DNA of 64,000 nucleotides, taken from assembly GCA_039654915.1 (NCBI GenBank), contig CM077597.1:84198001-84262000 (forward strand), given 5' to 3'. The notes under the pieces were generated by a model, which was not told the origin of the DNA, made no database searches, and saw only the letters and a program-made list of their open reading frames with translations. Within the stretch, counting starts at the first letter, position 1; each line of letters begins with the position of its first letter. Below are positions 1 through 9,969 of the stretch, piece by piece. The DNA comes from Aquilaria yunnanensis. Taxonomy: Eukaryota > Streptophyta > Magnoliopsida > Malvales > Thymelaeaceae. Made by a program: the position numbers and the translations under genes.

Positions 1-1738
1 TATTATTGTTATCACTAACCATTTAATTTTTCCTATACTAACAATTAACTGTGCTAACCACTAACTTTCATTATTATTGTTATCACTAACCATTTAATTT
101 TTGCTATACTAACAATTAACTGTACTGACCGCTGACTTTTATTATTATGGACTAATCATTTATTCCGCTTACTTATTAGGACTAATCAAGAATCCAATTT
201 TTATAAAGCCCCCATCCTTTATTATTTGGAACATATTTTTATCAAAAGTTAACCTTTATTTCCTTTTATTAAAAACATAATTAAATAATTCCAAACATAC
301 AAATCAATTTTTTTTAAACACATCTTTAAAGCAATGATATTTAAAATTTAAAAAAAAATTCAAGAAAAATTATGATTTTATTAATAATTAATTAAATAAA
401 ATTTAATAAAAATTAAATTCCATGACCAAATGATCCGCCAGGATCCATGGCTTGGAAAATATTTTAAATAAAGTATATAAATCATTTTTTTAAATAAAGT
501 ATATGAATAAATTTTCCTTTTATTATTAAAAAATAAAAAAAAACTTTGGGATAATATTTTACTTATGTTTTTTTTATCCAGTAATATTTTACTTATTTCT
601 CTTAAAATAATAAAAGGATATAACTTTTTGTTTCCTTTATTAAACAAAAATAAAAATTTTACCCAAATAATTTCAAATAAAGGTAATAAAAAAATTAAAT
701 TTTTTCTTAAATATTTTAGACTTATAAATTACATAATTACTTTAAGATCTTTTATCAAGAATAAAAAAAAAAATTTATGAATATCAAGACTTTTCTTTCA
801 CTTAGATTTTTTTTAAAATATATAACTCTTTGTTTTCTTTAGTAAATAAAATTTCATTAAATAATTAAATAACTACTTTTTGGCTAACCTTTTACCAAAT
901 AAAATGAATAAAAGAAATATTAAGATTTTTCTTTTATTTTTGAAATATACATATAAATTTTTATTTTCTTTATTAAATGATCACTTTTGATTAATCTTTT
1001 CTTAAAAAAATAAAATAAATAAAATATTAAGACTTTACTTTTATTTTTAAAATATACATCTTTAGTTTTCTTCATTAAATAAATAAAACCTTGATTAAAT
1101 AATTTCTTTTTGGCTTAACTTTTATCAAATAAAAAGAATAAAAAAAGAATAAAAGAATAATAAAATACTTTATAATTTTTAAAATTATTAAAAATTCAAA
1201 ATTTTCCTAATACTAATAATTAATAATTATATAACTAATAATTAATTAAAGTAATTTCCATATCCGGATGATCCGGCAGGATCTACGGTTTGGAAAATAT
1301 TAACTTTTTTTAACTAAATAAATTAAATAAATATAAAAGGTAAAAATCCATATTAACGATATGGATTAAATTCTTTAAAATTTCGTCAAATTCCGTGTCC
1401 GGGTGACTCGGCAGAGTCCATGGTTCGGAATCAAATCTTCCGTGTCCAAATGACTCGGCAGAGTCCATGGTTCGGAAGTATAAAATTCTATACAAATTAA
1501 CTTAAAAATCCACATTTCGACTAATTCAGTTAAAATTTCTAAATTAACTGAAAATTATTTAAAAGCAAAGTAAAACAAAATTAAAATCAACTAAGGTGCC
1601 AATTTTGGGCACTATAACAATATTGTTTTAGCGTAACCGTACTCCCAATCCCCGAACTCTCGCAGACCAATTTTAAGGTGACCAATCGACCTAAGAAAAC
1701 TGATTGGTGGCGACTCCAGAAAACCCGACGTTGCCACA
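1..1738 (+). repeat. E1 5' LTR, right-hand part
   Basis: Matches 15030-16767 base for base apart from a few changes, for example A/G near 1651 and CACA versus CATA at the terminus. It is very AT-rich and carries four copies of a hairpin motif (420-450, 1258-1288, 1393-1423, 1440-1470). It ends in TTGCCACA immediately before the primer site. The U3 region, TATA box and GC-rich island are off the window but visible in the 3' LTR. Confidence 0.85.
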
Positions 1739-1741
1739 GCT

Positions 1742-1760
1742 TGGCGACTCCACTGGGGAC
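1742..1760 (+). promoter_or_regulatory. E1 primer binding site
   Basis: TGGCGACTCCACTGGGGAC starts three bases after the LTR end. Its complement ends in CCA and can fold as a tRNA acceptor and T arm. Primer sites of this form are reported for Ogre/Tat elements and assigned to a tRNA-Arg; that assignment is from memory. The same sequence is at 20350 in E2. Confidence 0.75.
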
Positions 1761-2785
1761 TCGACGTTAGTGAGTCGAGCCTAAAGTTGATTTGTTTTGA
1801 TTTACTTTGCTTATTATGTGGATTTTTATATACTATATTTACTTAGCAAAAACATGCATGACGCATTCACAATATGAAGCTCTATACCCGAGCTTCCTTA
1901 AATCAAACACGATTCTTTCTAAGCGGAATTGGTGTTGCTGTCCTTGTGAGGCCACAGTCTCCAAGCCTTCACCGGTTTCAAAGTAGCAAAGTAGTGTATT
2001 GCCTTCTGAGACGGTTAGTCTCTGCATGGGCCCACGAAAAGCTACGACTCGAATTAATCCATTCCTTACATTAACCCTAGAGGGTAAGGAATCGGGCCGT
2101 CACTATGATTTAGTGACGGGATTCGGGAACTATCCCTTGCCTTTTTGATAAGCTACCTTATGCATATAGAACTCCCCACTTAACCATAGAACTGACCATA
2201 GAATTTCTACCATTTTACCAACGCCATAAGCACGTCCTTGTTATGCTAGGTTGTTGCTCTACACTTTTATTTTCTTCGTGTCTTATATTTATGGTTTTAA
2301 TTCATTTTTCCATAATACTTCATAAGTTGTTAATTGCTATTTAACTTATTAATAACCTTATCTTTCTTGTGCAATTATTCTTCATGCATCAAAACCACGC
2401 ATCAAATTATGCTAATTTTTTTGTCTTTATAATGACAACTAAAAGTTTTGAAGTTCTACGATAATGGATAAGCAAACTCACTCATTGCATGCATTCCATT
2501 ACATTAATCACGTGCATATAAAGTCTGATAAAAACATAATCTCACTTTATATTGCATGCATCCATTACATCAATCACACGCATATAAAATCTGATAAAAA
2601 TAATCTCATTGCATGCATTCCATTACATCAATCACGTACATATAAATTTTGATAAAAACATAATCTCATTGCATGCATCCATCACATCAATCATATACGC
2701 ATAGAATCTAATAAAATAAATATTCCTTTAAAAAGGTAAAATTGGACCTCAACACCGATATTCAACTCGGCTCCAAACAAGATTA
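1761..2785 (+). other. E1 untranslated leader with ~62-bp tandem repeats
   Basis: No convincing coding frame. Bases 2480-2730 hold about four imperfect copies of a unit of some 62 bp built on 'cattgcatgcatccattac' and 'catataaaatctgataaaa'. E2 has the same leader at 20369-21347 with about three copies. The stretch lies between primer site and gag start, so it is presumably 5' UTR and packaging region. Confidence 0.6.
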
Positions 2786-4537
2786 ATGGCAGAACAAGCC
2801 GAAGGACGTCTTATAGAGATGGAGTCCAAGATAGAAAGTATGGCAGAACAGATGAGACAATTCATGGAACTAATCAAGGAGAAAGTAACTCAAGTTCCCA
2901 TTAAAGAAGCACAAGATCCCACTTATCCTCCGGGATTCACTCCGCAACGAGTCTCAGTCCAAGAAAACCTGTTTCAGGAACCAGGACAGTCTGCTAGTGT
3001 TCACCTGAAACAAGACACTGTACATGAAGAGAAGAATATATTACCAAAAAAAGAAGCAGAATCTCAAAAGCTCGAAACAATAGAGAAGAGACTGCGAGCC
3101 ATTGAAGGAGGTAATATATTCGGATCTCTCTCAGTGGATGACCTCTGCTTAGTGCCAGACGTCATAATCCCTTCGGACTTTAAAGTACCGGATTTCGTAA
3201 AATACGATGGAACGAGTGATCCCATCACTCACATCACACTGTTCCTAAGGAGACTACAACCACTCACAAAAGATGAAAAGGTGTGGATTGCACTTTTTCA
3301 GGAAAGTCTCACAAAATCAGCATTGCAGTGGTATCTAAGTCAAGGACCAAGAAACATCAAAACTTGGAATGACCTTGCTCAGGCCTTCATCGGCAACTAT
3401 AAACATGTTATGGACTTGGCTCCGGATCGCCAAACTCTCCAAAACATGGAGAAGAAAAAGCCAGAAACTTTCAAGGAATATGCCCAACGATGGAGGGACT
3501 TAGCTGCACAAGTTCAGCCACCCATGACAGAAAAAGAAATGGTCACTTTGTTTGTCCAGACACTGAAATACCCATATTATGACAAACTCATCGGCAATTT
3601 GGCAACTAATTTCTCCGATGTTGTCATGTCTGGAGAAAGGATCGAGCATGGGATTAGGACTGGGAAGATTGCTGAGTCCTTTAGTGATCCTATGAAAAGA
3701 GGAGGACCATCCAGAACAAAAGATGAAGAAGTACAACAAATAGGACGCGAAAGAGGGATTCCCCTCGTAGGTACTGTGGCTACCGGTCCTCGCCTATCCT
3801 ATTCTGCCAAAAGGCCCAATTATTATCCTACCAATAGGCCCAATGACTATCCTCCCAATATGCCCAATGATTATCCTTCCAATAGGCCTAATGATTATCC
3901 TCCCAATAGGCCCAACAATTATCCTCTCAACAGGCCTAATCAGTTACGGCCACCTGTTCCGATTCCTCCAGTACCCACACGAAGACCAAAAGAAGTTTTT
4001 GCACCAATTCCCATGACTTACACTGAGTTGTATCCAAAACTCATAGAAAGTCAACTTATCCGTCCAATTCCTACAAATCCATTTGGACCCCCATATCCAA
4101 CGTGGTATGACCCCAACATAACTTGCCCATATCATGATGGCGTTCCAGGCCATGGCTTGGAAAATTGCACAGCATTGAAACGTATAGTCCAACAATTAAT
4201 CGAATCAAAGTGGTTGGACTTTTCCGATGAACCGAACGTCACTCACAATCCATTGCCGCCTCATCAAGAAAAACCAGTCAATATGATAGAAGAACACCGG
4301 CTGATGAAAAAGTCAGTCAATGATATCATAACCCCTCTTAAGCATGTATATTCATGCCTTGTGAAAGAAGGGATTATCATGGGAAAGCCTTCTTTTGGAC
4401 ATGAAGAAGTTGAAGATGAGGAATGGTGCAACTTTCATGACAGTAAGAGTCATTCTATCCAAGAATGCTCAGAATTCCGTAAGAATCTGCAAAGACTCAT
4501 AGACTCATCCCAACTTATCGTTTTTATGATGATGTGA
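2786..4537 (+). CDS. gag: Tat/Ogre-type Gag polyprotein, 583 residues (E1)
   Basis: Structural protein that would form the virus-like particle around the retrotransposon RNA. The N-terminus (about residues 1-35) is a charged heptad-like segment suggesting a coiled coil. The central retrotransposon-gag region lies near residues 140-290, including a W-x-ALF-x-ES-x2-KSA-x2-W core around 166. A proline/asparagine-rich stretch of 8-residue repeats (N-R-P-N-D-Y-P-P type) follows at about 344-390. Two zinc-knuckle-like motifs of the C-x2-H-x-GH-x-C kind sit near 447 and 548, a pairing I associate with Tat gag. The start is the first ATG after the leader and is conserved in E2 at 21348. The last few residues look frame-shifted: a neighbouring frame stays open for about 45 more codons to near 4677, so the natural Gag end is probably lost. 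No protease or pol follows. Confidence 0.8.
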   Translation: MAEQAEGRLIEMESKIESMAEQMRQFMELIKEKVTQVPIKEAQDPTYPPGFTPQRVSVQENLFQEPGQSASVHLKQDTVHEEKNILPKKEAESQKLETIEKRLRAIEGGNIFGSLSVDDLCLVPDVIIPSDFKVPDFVKYDGTSDPITHITLFLRRLQPLTKDEKVWIALFQESLTKSALQWYLSQGPRNIKTWNDLAQAFIGNYKHVMDLAPDRQTLQNMEKKKPETFKEYAQRWRDLAAQVQPPMTEKEMVTLFVQTLKYPYYDKLIGNLATNFSDVVMSGERIEHGIRTGKIAESFSDPMKRGGPSRTKDEEVQQIGRERGIPLVGTVATGPRLSYSAKRPNYYPTNRPNDYPPNMPNDYPSNRPNDYPPNRPNNYPLNRPNQLRPPVPIPPVPTRRPKEVFAPIPMTYTELYPKLIESQLIRPIPTNPFGPPYPTWYDPNITCPYHDGVPGHGLENCTALKRIVQQLIESKWLDFSDEPNVTHNPLPPHQEKPVNMIEEHRLMKKSVNDIITPLKHVYSCLVKEGIIMGKPSFGHEEVEDEEWCNFHDSKSHSIQECSEFRKNLQRLIDSSQLIVFMMM

Positions 4538-6060
4538 ATGTGATCATTAAAGAACAAGAAGTAAATGCTATACCAATCTCAAAACCTACTCTTAAGCCGT
4601 CAAGTCCCAAGGCCATTCCTCTACAAATCAAACAAAACCGAGGTCAAGCTGCTAAGCCCGATGTGATTGGTAATTGAAAGTGAAGATTTTGAGCTGGAAT
4701 TACATTGATTTTGGAAGGGCTCCAAGTCAGATCTGACCTAACAGTCCGCATACATTTTCGAATGACAGGGAATCCTTTGAATAAAATTGTATCTTTGAAA
4801 GCTTGCAAAAGTAATCTAATAGTAAAAATCTCCTAGATTTAGTCCAGAATCTAGGGTGTAGTCTTTGTTAGATGGACACCTGGTATTCTTTCTGGTACAA
4901 CAAAAAGATGTAATGCGTGCATTCTACTACTTTCCATTTTTACACTCTTTGCCATTATACTATCTATTATTGCCATCACACTTTACTTTTTGACAACTGG
5001 TAATTCTTTTTGTTCTCTAACAAAAAGATGTTACGTGTACATTATACCACTTTTTAATTCCATTATTACATCTACATATTGTACCAATTTTTACCAAAAA
5101 TTCAATTATTACACCTACACATTCTACCACTTCTTACCAAAAATTCTGTTTTTACATCCATCTCTCACTCCTTTCCATTATACTATCCATTATTGCTATC
5201 ATACTTTGCTTTCTAAATGATACTACTCATGGGTGAAAATAAAAAGTTAAGGAAAATTTGATAGTAATGATCTTGAAAGTGCTGCCAAATCTAGTAAGAA
5301 GGATTTCATATGTTGCACCTCAACCCTCAAAAAGAATTCACAGTGATTATCAACATCCTTGCAAGAAGTTTGGGGTTAGCTTCCAAAAAAAGTTAGCTCT
5401 CATATTAAATGACTTCAGTGGCCTCCCAATTCTCACAAATGCTCAATACAAAAAAAAATTCTCAGTTTTCCGCAACACAAGTTCCAACAAAGGAAAGAAG
5501 TTCATCCCTTCCATCAAAAGCCATTAAAGGGAAAAATCCAAAACAAAAAAAAGAGACTGAGAGCAAACACAAGCAGCTAAGGCCACTTGAATCATTTCAC
5601 TTCAAGAGGGCTATCATCTCAGTTCTTTGCAACACAAACTCCGAAAAGAGAAATTCATCCCTTCCATCAAAAGACAACAAGGGAAAATTCAAAACCAAAA
5701 AAGACTGAGAATAAGCACGAGCAGGCAAAGCCACTTGAGTCATCTCACTTCAAGAGAGTTATCAAGTATGTCATCACCATAGCTCATAAAAAAAAAAGGG
5801 GAAACAAAAAAAAAAACAAAACAAAACAAAAAAAGAAAAAAAAAGGGCTCAAGTTAGAGCAAAAGAAAGAAAACAAAAAAGTGAGCTATGGATTCTAGAC
5901 TGAAAACCTGCAAAGGCGGTTTAGAACACAAAAGCAACCCTCAAGCCAAGCATACATAAAGACCACGATAGTTGGGGGGCAACAGATGAGGTTTAACTTT
6001 CTGGAAAGAGTGGCAAGTTTGAGGTCATCACTATTGAGTTTTTCACCATAATCAAATTTG

Positions 6061-6420
6061 CTCACGAGTAGTATTAAAAGACCCTTCTTCCACACCACTT
6101 AAATTTAACTTTTCTCAAACCGAACATCCTTATTCAGTTAAAAGACTATCATTACGAACCATGTTTCTACCTTATTTAATACTGCTCACGAGTAGTATTA
6201 AAAGACCCTTCTTCCACACCACTTAAATTTAACTTTTCTCAAACCGAACATCCTTATTCAGTTAAAAGACTATCATTGCGAACCATGTTTCTACCTTATT
6301 TAATACTGCTCACGAGTAGTATTAAAAGACCATTCTTTCACACCACTTAAATTTAACTTTCCTCAGACCTATCATCCTCATTCAGTTAAAAGGCTATTAT
6401 TGTGAATCATGTTTCTACCT
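6061..6420 (+). repeat. 124-bp tandem repeat, three copies
   Basis: The phrase 'ctcacgagtagtattaaaag' recurs at 6061, 6185 and 6309, each followed by similar text ending 'catgtttctacctta'. E2 has a shorter, more divergent version at about 23822-24150. The last copy runs directly into the small open frame at 6402. Confidence 0.85.
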
Positions 6421-6593
6421 TATTGCCTTGCACAGTTTATGTTTTCGAATTGGAAAGGGAGGAATGGCAGGATATTTTAATTAAAAACAAAGACCGTAAA
6501 TTACTTTGTCAAGCTTTGCAAATTGATGAAAGCTTTTCTTTAAGGCCAAACCATTATTCATTAATGTGTGTAGACTTAAAAGTGAGGAGATAG
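6402..6593 (+). CDS. Hypothetical 63-residue protein conserved in both elements
   Basis: I do not recognise it. It begins MNHVSTLLPC, contains FELEREEWQD, and ends in DLKVRR. The E2 counterpart (24144-24335) is open over the same 63 codons and differs at only about four residues. It could be the tail of a lost pol or an unrelated short frame. The start is uncertain because the preceding bases belong to the 124-bp repeat. Low confidence that it is translated. Confidence 0.25.
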   Translation: MNHVSTLLPCTVYVFELEREEWQDILIKNKDRKLLCQALQIDESFSLRPNHYSLMCVDLKVRR

Positions 6594-7254
6594 CTTGAGT
6601 CTTTCTTTAATAAGATGTGGTTCTTGTAAGAGAAATTTACGATCAAGTGCCATCACAAAGGTCTAGAAATGCTCGACCTTCTGTTAAATTAAAGGCGAGA
6701 TGATACCTTTTATCCACATAAATACCATATTCAGGGGAGCAAAGTAGTCTCTACGAAGCGTAAGAGGAGTACTGCCAACAAAGAAGTTCAATAGACAAGG
6801 GGGCAAGTCTTATGGATCAAAACATGAGTTCAAGGAAGAGCAATCATTCAGATTATAACATGGGGATAAGTAAGTGTCGGCACGGTCACAAGAAAAGGGG
6901 CAAAGCAGACATTGGAAGATAAGCCTTCGATGATATGAAATCCATAACAGGGACAATTGTCCAGAGAAGCATAAAGAGATTCAATGATAGTCCAAGAAGG
7001 CAATCACAAAGAAGATCCAGTAAAGCAAAGACATGAAGAACTAGATCCATAAAAAAAAAAAAACATCAATTCCACATGCTCTGCATTCATGCATTTCACA
7101 TCATGCATGCATGGCTTTTACATAACAAGGACCAAACGGGAATCACATTCACAGCACAGTTACAGCAGTATAGGCTGAGATCTCAATGTCATCAGCTCTT
7201 ACCAATCTATCACTGGATACACAGCTAATATGCAGGACCAACCCGCATCAGGAA

Positions 7255-7605
7255 TTCAAGGATAAGGTAGACAAGATGTCAAAAGCCTGGCAATCGATTC
7301 AATAATCGAGACTACACCTGGAAGGACAGGATTGACGTCAGCTAGTAGTATCCAAGATAAGAGATAGCTATAGCCAAGGATAAGGCAGATATCAAAAAAT
7401 ATAAAGTAGACAATATTGTCAAAAGCCTGGCAATTGATTCAATAATCGAGGCTACACCTGGAAGGACAGGATTGACGTCAGCTAGTAGTATCCAAGATAA
7501 AAGATAGCTGTGGTCAAAGATAAGGTAGACATCAAGAAATATTGTCGTTGAAACTTTGTCAAAAGCGGACAATGGATTCAATAATCGAGGACTGGATCAA
7601 CGTCA
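7255..7605 (+). repeat. ~140-bp tandem repeats before the cargo genes
   Basis: The phrase 'aaaagcctggcaatcgattc' at 7281 recurs at 7421 with 'acctggaaggacaggattga' following both times, and in shorter form near 7560. E2 has the equivalent at about 25120-25340. Non-coding. Confidence 0.75.
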
Positions 7606-7775
7606 GCTCGATGGAATATCCAAGATAAAAAATATCTATCACATCAAAATGAAGTAGGATCTACTTTTCCGGTTAAACGGCGGATACGGTACTCCGTGAC
7701 TCTCAAGTCGGTTCTCTCAGTTGCCCATAATAACTGATTCCTTCACCCCTTCTTTCTTTTACTTCCTCCTAGAAA

Positions 7776-8324
7776 ATGGATCCTACTTTTTCCGCCTTGC
7801 GAAAGTATTTCCCTTCTCTCCCAATGAACATCCTAAAAAAGATCTACCGAGTTCGCTGCGAACGATTAAGAGCTCTGATGCACAAAGGAATACCTGAAGA
7901 TGTACGGTGGTTAATCGAAGCCAAGGTTCGTCTGGCAGGTGAAATCCCAGAGACATTTGCATCTTACATGCCTGGTGTTGGCAAAAGTTCTTATGCCAGA
8001 AAAAGAAGAGCGAAAAGATTACAAGTCTGCCATAAATGTGGTAGGTGGACTTGTAATACTAAATGTCGTTCTTTAGGAATGATCTCTGATAATCGAGAAG
8101 ATAAAATACGATTCATTAAGAATGGCCTGAGTAAGGACTCGTTGGATGATATCCAATTGACTCTTGAGACGCATTCTTGTGGATCCGTGCAACATGAACT
8201 TCTTGGTTTATGGAGCATTTTTCATGAAGAACGAGAACGATACAGTCCCGAGAATCTGACTGTAAACGACCCTGTTTGCCAGCTTGTAAGAAAACTGGAT
8301 GGCAAGCAAATCCTCGACTCATAG
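7776..8324 (+). CDS. Cys/Arg-rich putative nucleic-acid-binding protein A (E1)
   Basis: 182 residues. After an N-terminal probably helical part (1-60) comes a GKSSYA segment, a basic run RKRRAKR (75-81) and then Cys85, Cys88, Cys93 and Cys97 in the pattern C-x2-C-x4-C-x3-C; further Cys at 135 and 168. The combination of a YA-[KR]-KRRAK run leading straight into C-x2-C resembles the cysteine-rich nucleic-acid-binding proteins at the 3' end of carlavirus and vitivirus genomes, some of which suppress RNA silencing. Cys spacing is not identical and this protein is longer, so the relation is inferred. It is the first of three tandem paralogues. ATG at 7776 follows a leader shared with the other copies, but no TATAAATA is visible where the others have one. 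The finger core (75-120) is almost unchanged in the E2 copy. Confidence 0.65.
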   Translation: MDPTFSALRKYFPSLPMNILKKIYRVRCERLRALMHKGIPEDVRWLIEAKVRLAGEIPETFASYMPGVGKSSYARKRRAKRLQVCHKCGRWTCNTKCRSLGMISDNREDKIRFIKNGLSKDSLDDIQLTLETHSCGSVQHELLGLWSIFHEERERYSPENLTVNDPVCQLVRKLDGKQILDS

Positions 8325-8485
8325 AAGCCGTTAATGCCGTTACTGGACGTAAAGCCAGTGGAAGATGTGAGCCACAGTCACAATTATTGTACATACGATT
8401 TGTCATATTTGAAAAATTTGCATTACCTTTGGACAATAATGTACTTGTTCCTGTAAGCGTAATTAACATGTTATCCTTTCATCGC

Positions 8486-8493
8486 TATAAATG
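8486..8493 (+). promoter_or_regulatory. TATA-like box before paralogue B (E1)
   Basis: TATAAATG, 127 bp before the ATG of paralogue B, at the end of a spacer repeated in the cassette. The same position in E2 is 26205-26212. Confidence 0.45.
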
Positions 8494-8612
8494 CGTGTTC
8501 TTCTTTCCGGTTAAGTAGCGGATGCAATACTCTCTGACTCTCATAATCGGTTATTTCAGTTTCCTACAATAACTGATTTATTCATCTCTTCTCTCAAATT
8601 CTTCTTTTATCA

Positions 8613-9032
8613 ATGGATTCTACTCTTTCCGCCATGCGAAAATACTTTCCTTCCATCCCAATAAATGTTCTTAAAATGATTTACCAAGCTAGATGTGAAA
8701 GGATTAGAGTCTTTATGCACAAAGGCATTCCTGACAATGTGCGGTGGCTAATTGAAGCTAAGGTTCGTTCAGCTGGTGAAGTTCCAGAAGCGTTCTTTCC
8801 CCGTATGCCCGGCTTTGGTAAAAGCGCTTATGCCAAAAAGCGAAGAGCAAAAAGGCTAGGTGTCTGTCATAAATGTGGACGATGTAATTGTAATACTAAA
8901 TGTCGCTCTTTAGGATACATCTCCAGAAATCATGAAGATAAAAGAAAATTCATCAAGAATGGCCTGCGTAAGGAATCTTTGGATGATATCCTATTAACTT
9001 TTGAAACACATTCTTGTGAAATAGTGCAATAG
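8613..9032 (+). pseudogene. Cys/Arg-rich protein B (E1), truncated by a stop codon
   Basis: A paralogue of the gene at 7776 with the same start region, basic run and finger; here the finger reads C-x2-C-x2-C-x-C-x3-C, so it has one extra Cys. The frame stops at 9030-9032 (TAG) after 139 residues, just past the HSC motif. The DNA beyond still resembles the last ~43 codons of its relatives in the same frame, so this is a recent nonsense change and not a natural end. The basic and finger parts would remain in the shortened product. The E2 counterpart (26316-26864) is full length. Confidence 0.6.
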
Positions 9033-9311
9033 GAAATTATGGATTTATGGTGGACTTTCCGTAAAGAACAGGATCGTTACAGTCTTGGAAATCTAACTTT
9101 TAATGACCCTGTTTGCCAGTTTGTGAGAAAACTGGATGGGAAGCAAATCCCCGACTTATAGAAGGCATTGAAGCCGTTACTAGACATAAACTAGTGGAAG
9201 ATGAGAGCCACAGTCATGATTGCTGTACATATAAGTTGTCATTTGTCTTTTCTTTTGACAATAATGTACTTGCTTCTGTAAGTGTAATTAACGCATTATC
9301 CCTTTCATCAC

Positions 9312-9319
9312 TATAAATA
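9312..9319 (+). promoter_or_regulatory. TATA box before paralogue C (E1)
   Basis: TATAAATA within 'cactataaatatgtgttag', 66 bp before the ATG at 9378; the same arrangement is at 27015 in E2. Confidence 0.5.
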
Positions 9320-9377
9320 TGTGTTAGTTATTTTCGTTTCTTACAATCACTAATTTCTTTCTTTGCCTCCTTTATCA

Positions 9378-9926
9378 ATGGAGTCTTCTCTTTCCGCCCT
9401 ACGAAAGTATTTTCCTTCCTTCCCAATAAATGTTCTTAAAAATATTTATCAAGCTAGATGTGAACGATTCAGAGTATTTATGCACAAAGGCATTCCTGAT
9501 AATGTGCGGTGGCTAATTGAAGCTAAGGTTCGTTCAGCTGGTGAAGTTCCCGAAGCGTTCTTTCCCCGTATGCCCGGCTTTGGTAAAAGCGCTTATGCCA
9601 AAAAAAGAAGAGCAAAGAGGCTAGGCGTTTGTCATAATTGTGGATGGTGGATTTGCGGCAATAAATGTCGTTCTCCAGGAGTGATCACCAGAAATCGTAA
9701 TGATAGAATAAGATTCATTAAGAATGGCTTGCGTAAGGAATCTCTAGAAGATATTCGAGAGGTTCTTGAAGCGCATTCTTGTGGAATAGTGCAATTTGAG
9801 GTTGTTGGATTATGGATAATTTTCCAAAAAGAACGAGATCGTTACAGTCTTGGGAATCTGACCCTAAACGACCCTGTTTGCCAGTTTGTGAGAAAGCTAG
9901 ATGAGATGCAAATCACCGATTCATAG
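9378..9926 (+). CDS. Cys/Arg-rich putative nucleic-acid-binding protein C (E1)
   Basis: 182 residues; third tandem paralogue. I chose the ATG at 9378 (MESSLSALRK) over an in-frame ATG five codons upstream because it aligns with the starts of the other paralogues. It keeps the basic KKRRAKR run and the C-x2-C-x4-C-x3-C finger (CHNC-GWWI-C-GNK-C), an HSC motif about 40 residues later and a conserved C-terminus with NDPVCQ. The E2 copy (27089-27637) is open over the same length with few changes. The three tandem units are about 0.77-0.84 kb apart, each unit being gene plus downstream spacer. Role inferred to be single-strand nucleic acid binding; no experimental support can be read from sequence. 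Confidence 0.65.
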   Translation: MESSLSALRKYFPSFPINVLKNIYQARCERFRVFMHKGIPDNVRWLIEAKVRSAGEVPEAFFPRMPGFGKSAYAKKRRAKRLGVCHNCGWWICGNKCRSPGVITRNRNDRIRFIKNGLRKESLEDIREVLEAHSCGIVQFEVVGLWIIFQKERDRYSLGNLTLNDPVCQFVRKLDEMQITDS

Positions 9927-9969
9927 AAAGCATTAAAGCCATTACTGGACGCAAAGCCAGTGGAAGACG

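Larger units (their letters stand above)
4538..7775 (+). other. E1 pol-less internal region: deletion scar and repeats
   Basis: No protease, RT, RNase H or integrase motif in any frame I inspected. The stretch from 'gatgtgattggtaattgaaa' (about 4660) onward is shared with E2 from about 22598, so both inherited the same pol loss. It contains two imperfect ~180-bp copies around 5455-5760, A-rich tracts (5790-5880), a 124-bp tandem repeat (6061-6420), a conserved small open frame (6402-6593), and ~140-bp repeats (about 7255-7600) built on 'aaaagcctggcaattgattc'. A 'gttggggggcaac' purine run lies near 5970. Function unknown; it probably derives from the 3' part of a Tat element. Confidence 0.6.

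Noticed and set aside
5217..6075. Inverted relation of 'atactactc' text at 5217 and 6061
   Set aside because: Only a short match with poor extension; not enough for a structural claim.
8276..8518. Overlapping +1-frame stretch (MPACKKTGW...) at the end of each finger gene
   Set aside because: It recurs in most copies only because the underlying DNA is conserved for the main frame; it has no own start context or domain.
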